Assembly: GCA_023434825.1 (NCBI GenBank) | Contig: JAEYSH010000188.1 | Coordinates: 1 to 5,114 of the forward strand | DNA: 5,114 nucleotides | Origin: Methanobacteriota archaeon | GTDB taxonomy: Archaea; Methanobacteriota; Methanobacteria; Methanobacteriales; Methanobacteriaceae | Direction: 5' to 3' | Part shown: positions 1 through 4,045 of the stretch, piece after piece | Position numbering within the stretch: the first letter of the stretch is position 1 | How the letters are laid out: each line of letters opens with the position of its first letter | Notes under the pieces: generated by a model | The model's database searches: none | Told to the model about the DNA's origin: nothing | What the model saw: the letters and a program-made list of their open reading frames with translations, nothing else | Made by a program: the position numbers and the translations under genes

Positions 1-301
1 CTTCAGTGCTTGATGTGGTTAAAATAACTACAGGGATATGTTTTAAATCTTTATCACTTTTAATTTCTTTTAAAACTTCTCTACCATCTTTTCTGGGTAA
101 GTTTAAGTCAAGTAAGATTAAATCAGGCACAGGGGCTTCTTTATAGTTTTCGCCATGTTTTAAAAATTCCATAGCTTCAACCCCATCTTTAACTACGCTT
201 AGTTCAGTATTTATATCTGATTCTTTGAAAGCTTCTTCAACTAAACGAATATCTGCAGGATTGTCTTCAACAAGCAGAATAATAAATGTCCTGAGTATCA
301 T
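1..301 (-). CDS. Response regulator receiver domain protein (CheY/Rcp1-like), C-terminus outside window
   Basis: This is the N-terminal 100 residues of a receiver domain that accepts a phosphoryl group from a histidine kinase; it is cytoplasmic and involved in signalling. The sequence shows ILLVEDNPADIRLVEEAF near residues 8-25, with the acidic metal-binding pair E12/D13. It also shows LLDLNLPRKDG with the phospho-acceptor D65, and VVILTTSS with the conserved Thr at 95. The conserved Lys and last helix lie beyond the left edge. The long 'GENYKEAPVPDLILLDLNLP' form is typical of Rcp1-type single-domain regulators, often paired with PAS-containing hybrid kinases in methanogens (family knowledge). 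Whether an output domain follows cannot be seen. The ATG at 299-301 is the only ATG giving the usual 8-10 residues before LVEDN. No Shine-Dalgarno precedes it, which fits a leaderless transcript. The family call is very secure; the cognate kinase is unknown. Confidence 0.95.
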   Translation of the reverse strand, partial: MILRTFIILLVEDNPADIRLVEEAFKESDINTELSVVKDGVEAMEFLKHGENYKEAPVPDLILLDLNLPRKDGREVLKEIKSDKDLKHIPVVILTTSSTE

Positions 302-340
302 AATACTTATTATATATATTAATATTATTTAATAAATATT
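302..340 (-). promoter_or_regulatory. Putative promoter of the response regulator gene, probably leaderless
   Basis: The minus strand upstream of the response-regulator ATG is almost pure A/T. A TATA-like TTTATTAAAT lies at 328-337, about 30 bp before the start codon, and there is no purine-rich ribosome binding site. In archaea the TATA box sits about 25-30 bp before the transcript start, so the mRNA would begin at or within a few bases of the ATG. A second AT-rich box (TATATATA, 311-318) is too close to the ATG to serve. The assignment is weak because many AT-rich segments resemble TATA boxes here. Confidence 0.35.
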
Positions 341-404
341 TATTTAATTAAAATGGTATTTTAAGGGAGATTCAAATCAATTTTTTTGAAATTTGGGGAA
401 TACA

Positions 405-460
405 TGATTAAAATTAAAAACTTTTTTTAATTATTTAGAAAAAGTTTGATTTAAAAAAAA
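405..460 (-). terminator. Putative terminator downstream of the 72-aa gene (hairpin plus T-tracts)
   Basis: Read on the minus strand there is a run of eight T (plus-strand A's at 453-460). It is followed by a hairpin with 9-bp perfect arms (AAACTTTTT at 418-426 pairing with AAAAAGTTT at 439-447) and then a T-rich stretch at 410-417. Archaeal RNA polymerase terminates at U-rich tracts, so this would end the transcript of the small gene at 602-820. It would also insulate the response regulator downstream. The plus-strand RNA would form an even longer hairpin, 13 bp with one G-U pair and a 4-nt loop. All parts are AT-rich, so chance cannot be excluded. Confidence 0.4.
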
Positions 461-601
461 TGGATAATTAACTATATTTAGCTAATTATTGATTTAAATT
501 CATTTAAACAGAAATAAACCTGTAATTGACTAATTATATTTTTAACGTTACCAAGTTTTTTCATAATATTTTACTAAAGTTAACCAAACGGTAAAATAAT
601 A

Positions 602-820
602 TTAATTGCTGTTTTTTAATGCAATTTTACTTGTAACCATAGTTTTAGCAGATAAAAGATATCTATCCTTTCCGCCGCGTTTTTCAATTTCTAATTCAAT
701 TTTTTGAAGTAAAGACTCTAAATCTTCCACTTTACAATGGTTTATTCTGTCTATCAAGGTATTATAGAAGTTATCATTTTCATCGCTATTATGTTCATTT
801 TGCCTTCTGAATAATCCCAT
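602..820 (-). CDS. Small charged hypothetical protein (72 aa)
   Basis: I do not recognise a family. The protein starts MGLFRRQNE, continues with an Asn/Asp/Glu-rich stretch (residues 9-18), and then has two predicted helical parts. Residues about 19-49 are rich in Leu, Ile, Glu and Lys (for example VEDLESLLQKIELEIEKR), which suggests a short amphipathic helix or coiled coil. A GGKDRYLLSAKTM segment leads into the C-terminus. There is no signal peptide or membrane segment. The gene looks real: GAGGT at 830-834 (minus strand) sits 9 nt before the ATG, and both a promoter-like box and a terminator-like hairpin frame it. It is transcribed in the same direction as the response regulator, 300 bp away, but the hairpin between them argues against an operon. 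A small interaction or adaptor protein is possible, but function is unknown. Confidence 0.72.
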   Translation of the reverse strand: MGLFRRQNEHNSDENDNFYNTLIDRINHCKVEDLESLLQKIELEIEKRGGKDRYLLSAKTMVTSKIALKNSN

Positions 821-859
821 TTAATTCATACCTCTTAATTTTTTGTCAGATATTATATT

Positions 860-890
860 GTAACATTAAGTATTTATTTTTTTTGCAATA
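860..890 (-). promoter_or_regulatory. Putative promoter of the 72-aa gene
   Basis: On the minus strand an A-rich element followed by AAATAAATAC occupies 870-884, resembling an archaeal BRE plus TATA box. It lies about 50 bp before the start codon, which would give a transcript start near 850 and a leader of about 30 nt containing the GAGGT ribosome binding site. The alternative AATATAATAT at about 849-858 is too close to the gene. This is pattern matching only. Confidence 0.3.
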
Positions 891-1034
891 ACTGATTTTT
901 TCATAATCAAAAATAGTTTAATGTAGATATATCCATCAAATCAATAAATGTTAAAATTTTAAATGTTTTTTAAATTATTTTATTAAAAAGAATAAAAGAT
1001 GGATTAATCAAATATATTTTTATCATTTTATTTC

Positions 1035-1091
1035 CATATATATTAAAAAAGTCATTTTTTGAAAAATTCAATAAATTGAATGATTGGGGGT
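1035..1091 (+). promoter_or_regulatory. Putative promoter, inverted repeat and ribosome binding site of the 137-aa gene
   Basis: A TATA-like CATATATATTA at 1035-1045 would place the transcript start near 1065-1070. Exactly there lies an inverted repeat, ATTCAA (1066-1071) and TTGAAT (1076-1081) with a 4-nt spacer. A G-run (GGGGGT, 1086-1091) is 7 nt before the ATG and serves as a non-standard Shine-Dalgarno. A repressor binding over the start site is one reading; a small 5' hairpin in the mRNA is another. The rest of the 821-1098 intergenic stretch shows only AT-rich DNA, including a direct repeat TAAATGTT around 945-967, with no RNA gene visible. Confidence 0.35.
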
Positions 1092-1098
1092 TTAAAAT

Positions 1099-1512
1099 AT
1101 GAAATCAATGGAAATAACTGGAAATATGGATTCAAAAAGGAAGCTTTTAACTGTACTCTTTTGGACAAACAGAAAAGGCGCAAGAACCGAAGGGTGCGCA
1201 CCATTTTTAATTGAAAAAATAACAACAGACGGCAATAAATATACAGCAGAGGAAAATAAATTCCTTAAATTCAATGATGAAATATTGGATGATGTTTTAA
1301 ATAATATAGAACATCAAAAAAATGTTGATTTCGTACTAAAGCTTGGAGAAGAAACTTTTAATGCATCACTCAGTAATAATGCTTTTAAAGTATCTGCCGA
1401 AAAATCAAAAGAACTGGAAGAAGAAATAATAGAAAAATTAGAAATGGAAATGAAAAGGAAATATCCAAATATTTGCGAATCATTTTATCCCCGAGTCGGA
1501 ATCAAAAGATAA
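1099..1512 (+). CDS. Hypothetical protein (137 aa), family not recognised
   Basis: I do not recognise this protein. The N-terminal half (residues about 13-50) reads as alternating beta-type segments: KRKLLTVLFWTNRKGARTEG, then CAPFLIEKIT and GNKYTAEENKFLKF. The middle (DEILDDVLNNIEHQKNVDFVLKLGEETFNASL) mixes helix and strand. Residues about 99-122 are a strongly charged helix, EKSKELEEEIIEKLEMEMKR, likely a coiled coil or oligomerisation helix. The end is YPNICESFYPRVGIKR. Two Cys (33 and about 126) are too few and too separated to suggest a metal site. No signal peptide or membrane segment is present. The ATG at 1099 is preceded by GGGGGT at a good distance; Met4 and Met10 are weaker alternatives. 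Codon use and Lys/Glu/Asn richness match the neighbours, so nothing indicates transfer. The downstream T-run suggests a single-gene transcript. Confidence 0.72.
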   Translation: MKSMEITGNMDSKRKLLTVLFWTNRKGARTEGCAPFLIEKITTDGNKYTAEENKFLKFNDEILDDVLNNIEHQKNVDFVLKLGEETFNASLSNNAFKVSAEKSKELEEEIIEKLEMEMKRKYPNICESFYPRVGIKR

Positions 1513-1517
1513 AATAT

Positions 1518-1536
1518 CATTTATTTTTTCATTTAA
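1518..1536 (+). terminator. Putative T-run terminator after the 137-aa gene
   Basis: A T-rich tract with six consecutive T at 1524-1529 begins 6-12 nt after the stop codon. There is no clear GC-rich hairpin, but archaeal polymerase can terminate on U-tracts alone. Confidence 0.4.
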
Positions 1537-1550
1537 TTAATTTATTGATT

Positions 1551-1604
1551 AAAAAGGCTTTTTATTATATTTAAAGACATCTTGAGAATAACTATTTTTG
1601 GTGA
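1551..1604 (+). promoter_or_regulatory. Putative truA promoter with near-palindrome, and GGTGA ribosome binding site
   Basis: A TATA-like TTTATTATA lies at 1561-1569, overlapping a near-perfect palindrome AAAAAGGCTTTTT (1551-1563, single central base). A transcript start near 1590 would give a short leader. GGTGA at 1600-1604 is 4 nt before the ATG at 1609, and this decides the start of truA: the in-frame TTG at 1582 has no ribosome binding site and would add nine residues not found in the family. Confidence 0.45.
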
Positions 1605-1608
1605 AACA

Positions 1609-2421
1609 ATGAGAAAAGTAGCTTTGAAAGTAGCTTACATAGGAACAGATTTTCATGGATTTCAAAGACAACCAAACCATAAAACTGTTGAAGGAGAATT
1701 AATAAAAGCTTTAAGAGAAGCAGGATTAATCGATGACTTAAAAGATTGTGGATATGCAATAGCTGGTAGAACAGATCGCGGTGTACACGCCCTTGGAAAT
1801 GTTATTTCTTTTAGAACTGAGCAAGATGTTAATATAAACCAGATTAATGATTTATTACCTAAAAACATACGAATACTGGCAGTAGCAGGGGTTCGATTTG
1901 GATTTAAGCCAAGATATGCTAAGTTAAGGCATTATAAATATATTTTTACAGTTAGTTCTCCACTGGATATGAATAAAATAGAACTGGCATCAAAATTGAT
2001 TGAAGGAACTCACGATTTTTCTAATTTTTCAAAAAGAAGCGAAAGAAACCCAATTAGAACCCTAGAAAGTGTAGATGCATATCTACAAAAGAATATATTA
2101 ATAATAGACGTTTTTGGTGAAAGCTTTTTATGGAATATGGTTAGAAAAATTGCAGCTGTGCTTCTCACGGTTGGTTCAAATGAAATGGAAGTTGATGAAG
2201 TTAAAAAACTATTAGATCCATCAATTCCTGCTGCAGTGGCTCCTATGTCTCCAGAAGGACTTATTCTTGTAGATACTATTTATGAAGGTGTTAAATTTAA
2301 ATACGATGAATATGCACTTAAAAAGTTTTCTTCTAATTTAAAAGAAGAATACATATACAACAGGACAATAGCAGCAGTGGAGAAAAAAATGATGGATAAT
2401 TTAGAATCATTTGAGCTCTAA
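1609..2421 (+). CDS. truA: tRNA pseudouridine(38-40) synthase TruA
   Basis: TruA converts uridine to pseudouridine at positions 38, 39 and 40 of the tRNA anticodon stem-loop; it is a cytoplasmic dimer that needs no cofactor. The 270-residue length is normal. The first motif is VAYIGTDFHGFQRQP (residues 8-22). The catalytic motif is AGRTDRGVHALGN (52-64) with nucleophile Asp56. A conserved LRHYKYIF (106-113) follows, with the active-site Tyr that stacks on the base. Near the C-terminal third is GESFLWNMVRKIAAVLLTVG, the second-half TruA motif with the conserved Arg. Every key residue I can check is present. I start at ATG 1609 because GGTGA is 4 nt upstream and MRKVALKVAYIGT fits the family N-terminus. 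The gene is flanked by T-runs on both sides, so it is probably transcribed alone. Nothing odd was seen. Confidence 0.96.
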   Translation: MRKVALKVAYIGTDFHGFQRQPNHKTVEGELIKALREAGLIDDLKDCGYAIAGRTDRGVHALGNVISFRTEQDVNINQINDLLPKNIRILAVAGVRFGFKPRYAKLRHYKYIFTVSSPLDMNKIELASKLIEGTHDFSNFSKRSERNPIRTLESVDAYLQKNILIIDVFGESFLWNMVRKIAAVLLTVGSNEMEVDEVKKLLDPSIPAAVAPMSPEGLILVDTIYEGVKFKYDEYALKKFSSNLKEEYIYNRTIAAVEKKMMDNLESFEL

Positions 2422-2464
2422 TCATATCTATTTTGCTTAAATAAAGACATTTTTAAATTAACAG

Positions 2465-2497
2465 AGTTTTTTTTATTTATTTCGGAAGATTTTTTTA
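2465..2497 (+). terminator. Putative truA terminator (two T-runs)
   Basis: Two uninterrupted T-runs, eight T at 2467-2474 and seven T at 2490-2496, lie 45-75 nt after the truA stop. No GC hairpin precedes them. Tandem U-tracts of this kind are the usual archaeal intrinsic termination signal. Confidence 0.5.
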
Positions 2498-2646
2498 AAT
2501 CTACAAATCGATTTAACAGTTCCTATGGGGTTTGTTGCTTTAAATAAGTGTTATATCTTTTTTTATCATGTTAATTTCATTATTTTAACCTGATTTTTAC
2601 TTAATTTTCCTAAATTGGCCATAAATTCATAAATTAAATTTATTGA

Positions 2647-2735
2647 ACCCTTTTTTTATAATCTAAATAATATTAGTAAATAATGGATTATATTAGCCCT
2701 TAAAGTTAAAAAAAGGGTATTTGCCTTTTAATTCT
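2647..2735 (+). repeat. Inverted repeat with alternative hairpins in the 2422-2828 gene-free stretch
   Basis: A perfect 12-bp inverted repeat joins ACCCTTTTTTTA (2647-2658) with TAAAAAAAGGGT (2707-2718). The intervening 48 nt contain a nested 6-bp stem (ATAATC 2658-2663 with GATTAT 2686-2691). The right arm can instead pair with CCCTT at 2697-2701, or its AAAAGG (2711-2716) can pair with CCTTTT (2724-2729) to give a short hairpin followed by a T-rich tail (2732-2739). This could be a terminator reading either way, a regulatory element, or low-complexity chance. The rest of 2422-2828 is AT-rich with no credible gene; a slightly GC-richer patch at 2518-2540 matches nothing I know. Confidence 0.4.
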
Positions 2736-2741
2736 TTTTAC

Positions 2742-2757
2742 CATAAATATTTAAGTA
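2742..2757 (+). promoter_or_regulatory. Putative promoter of the nucleotidyltransferase gene
   Basis: An archaeal TATA-like TAAATATTTAAG occurs at 2744-2755. It predicts a transcript start near 2775-2785 and a leader of 30-50 nt that carries the AGGTGAT ribosome binding site at 2807-2813. If this is the promoter, the inverted repeats at 2647-2735 lie upstream of it and are not part of the leader. Confidence 0.4.
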
Positions 2758-2807
2758 TTTAAGATTAAATAATAATAATACTTCTAAAATTAATAAAGTC
2801 AAAAAAA

Positions 2808-2819
2808 GGTGATATTATA
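2808..2819 (+). promoter_or_regulatory. Shine-Dalgarno GGTGAT pointing to a non-ATG start (ATA 2817 or ATT 2814)
   Basis: GGTGAT at 2808-2813 is the only ribosome binding site before the nucleotidyltransferase gene, and it is 16 nt (counted from GGTGA) from the first ATG at 2829, which is too far. In truA of this same window GGTGA is 4 nt from the ATG; the same spacing here lands on ATA at 2817. Translation from there begins (M)KTIMMAGGKGTRL, which matches the family start. Confidence 0.55.
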
Positions 2820-2828
2820 AAAACGATA

Positions 2829-3980
2829 ATGATGGCAGGCGGAAAAGGGACGAGATTAAGACCTTTAACTTTAGTTAGACCAAAACCTATGATTCCTCTG
2901 GTTAATAAGCCAATAATAGAGTATACTGTGGATAGGTTAAAAAAATATGGATTTAATGACGTAATAATGACTTTAAATTACATGTCAACTAATATTAAGA
3001 ATTATTTTAAAGACGGTTCGAATTTTGATGTTGATATTAGATATTCAGTTGAAAAATGGCCTCTTGGAACTGGAGGAAGCGTAAAAAAAGCTGAAAAGTA
3101 CATAGACGATACATTTATGGTTGTAAGTGGCGATGTTTTAACTGATGTTGATTTTAAAGATGTTTTAAAGTTTCATAAAGAAAAGGGAGCCTTAGCAACT
3201 ATGGTTTTAACTGAAGTGGAAGATCCATCCCATTTTGGTATTGCAGTCATGGATAAAGAAAATAAAATTACAGAATATTTAGAAAAACCATCGCATGAGG
3301 AAGTTTTCAGCAACGTGGCAAATACTGGAATTTATATATTCGAACCAGAAATATTTGATTACTTTGACGGATATAACGGGAAAGAACAGGTTGATTTTTC
3401 AAATGATATATTCCCTGACGTTATAAAAGATGATGGTGGAATTTACGGTTATGTTTTTAACGGTTACTGGAACGATGTAGGAAGGCCTGAAACATTTATG
3501 AGGGCAACCTATGATATACTGGACCAAAAAATGGAACAGAATTTCTATAAATCTAAAATAGAAGAAAGTATAGGTAAAATAGGTAACATTTGGGTAGGAG
3601 AAAATGTTTCTGTAGATAAAAGGGCACGAATAGAAGGGCCTGTAGTAATTGGAAACAATTCCACCATTGAAAAGGGATGTAAAATTTCAAAAGGAAGTGT
3701 CATTGGAGATAACGTTTCTATAGGGAAGGATGTAAAAATTGATGGAGCAATAATTTTATCTGATAGTATTATAGAAGAAAATTCATACCTGAAAGAATGT
3801 ATAATAGATACAAAATGCCTTATTGATAGAAATACAGTCCTAGAATCTGGAGTTGTAGCAGGAAGTCTAGTAGAAATAGGTAAAAACAGTATAATTAGAT
3901 CTTCACGTTCTATAATGAATAATATGAAAATTCAACCAGGTTCAATAATTGATTCTGACTACAAAATGGAGGCGAAATAA
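2829..3980 (+). CDS. Sugar-1-phosphate nucleotidyltransferase with beta-helix domain (mannose-1-phosphate guanylyltransferase-like)
   Basis: This enzyme joins a sugar 1-phosphate and an NTP to make a nucleotide sugar and pyrophosphate, in the cytoplasm, feeding glycan or glycolipid synthesis. Residues 1-235 (numbered from ATG 2829) form the nucleotidyltransferase domain. It shows AGGKGTRLRPLT (3-14), the RPKP signature (17-20), EKWPLGTGG (75-83), SGD with metal ligand Asp102, EKPS (152-155) and WNDVG with the second metal Asp216. Residues about 255-375 are hexapeptide repeats (VGENVS, VIGNNS, VIGDNV, SIGKDV), a left-handed beta-helix that usually mediates oligomerisation or carries an acyltransferase. 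The EKWPLGTGG and WNDVGRPETF forms resemble GDP-mannose pyrophosphorylases and the N-terminal half of bacterial guanylyltransferase/phosphomannomutase fusions; sugar and base specificity are inferred. Its neighbour is a mutase-like gene 65 bp on. The given start is the first ATG, but the real start is probably the ATA at 2817, which restores the first beta strand. Confidence 0.93.
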   Translation: MMAGGKGTRLRPLTLVRPKPMIPLVNKPIIEYTVDRLKKYGFNDVIMTLNYMSTNIKNYFKDGSNFDVDIRYSVEKWPLGTGGSVKKAEKYIDDTFMVVSGDVLTDVDFKDVLKFHKEKGALATMVLTEVEDPSHFGIAVMDKENKITEYLEKPSHEEVFSNVANTGIYIFEPEIFDYFDGYNGKEQVDFSNDIFPDVIKDDGGIYGYVFNGYWNDVGRPETFMRATYDILDQKMEQNFYKSKIEESIGKIGNIWVGENVSVDKRARIEGPVVIGNNSTIEKGCKISKGSVIGDNVSIGKDVKIDGAIILSDSIIEENSYLKECIIDTKCLIDRNTVLESGVVAGSLVEIGKNSIIRSSRSIMNNMKIQPGSIIDSDYKMEAK

Positions 3981-3989
3981 GTTTAAATT

Positions 3990-4020
3990 GTTACTTATTT
4001 TTAAGTAACCATTTTTTATT
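3990..4020 (+). terminator. Hairpin plus T-tract between the nucleotidyltransferase and mutase genes
   Basis: A perfect 8-bp stem, GTTACTTA (3990-3997) with TAAGTAAC (4002-4009), encloses a TTTT loop and is followed by six T at 4012-4017. It begins 10 nt after the stop codon. This looks like an intrinsic terminator or attenuator inside what would otherwise be a two-gene operon. It could lower mutase expression relative to the upstream gene or mark an mRNA processing site. No convincing separate promoter fits between it and the mutase start. Confidence 0.5.
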
Positions 4021-4045
4021 TTTAAATTATTTTAGGAGAATAAAA

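Noticed and set aside
371..395. Overlapping AT-rich inverted repeats TTCAAA/TTTGAA and CAAAT/ATTTG upstream of the response regulator
   Set aside because: The arms are short and made mostly of A/T, as expected by chance in this composition.
567..598. 8-bp inverted repeat TATTTTAC/GTAAAATA just after the stop of the 72-aa gene
   Set aside because: It has a 16-nt loop, is nearly all A/T, and no T-tract follows it on the minus strand; the hairpin at 418-447 is a better terminator candidate.
821..829. Minimal upstream frame ATG-AAT-TAA directly abutting the 72-aa gene's ATG (minus strand)
   Set aside because: The GAGGT overlaps its first base region, so it has no usable spacing; the arrangement is most likely chance.
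1092..1274. Minus-strand open frame of 60 codons
   Set aside because: It lies opposite the 137-aa gene, which has a ribosome binding site and plausible protein composition; this frame has neither.
1582..1608. TTG start extending TruA by nine residues
   Set aside because: No ribosome binding site precedes it, while GGTGA sits 4 nt before the ATG at 1609 and the family starts there.
1662..1868. Minus-strand open frame of 68 codons
   Set aside because: It is fully inside truA on the opposite strand, over the conserved catalytic region.
2525..2593. 22-codon ATG frame in the intergenic region after truA
   Set aside because: There is no ribosome binding site, the composition is poor, and it follows directly on terminator-like T-runs.
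2422..2816. Possible structured RNA or tRNA in the long gene-free stretch
   Set aside because: No T-loop (GGTTCGA-type) or cloverleaf was found and GC content stays low, unlike stable RNAs in AT-rich genomes.
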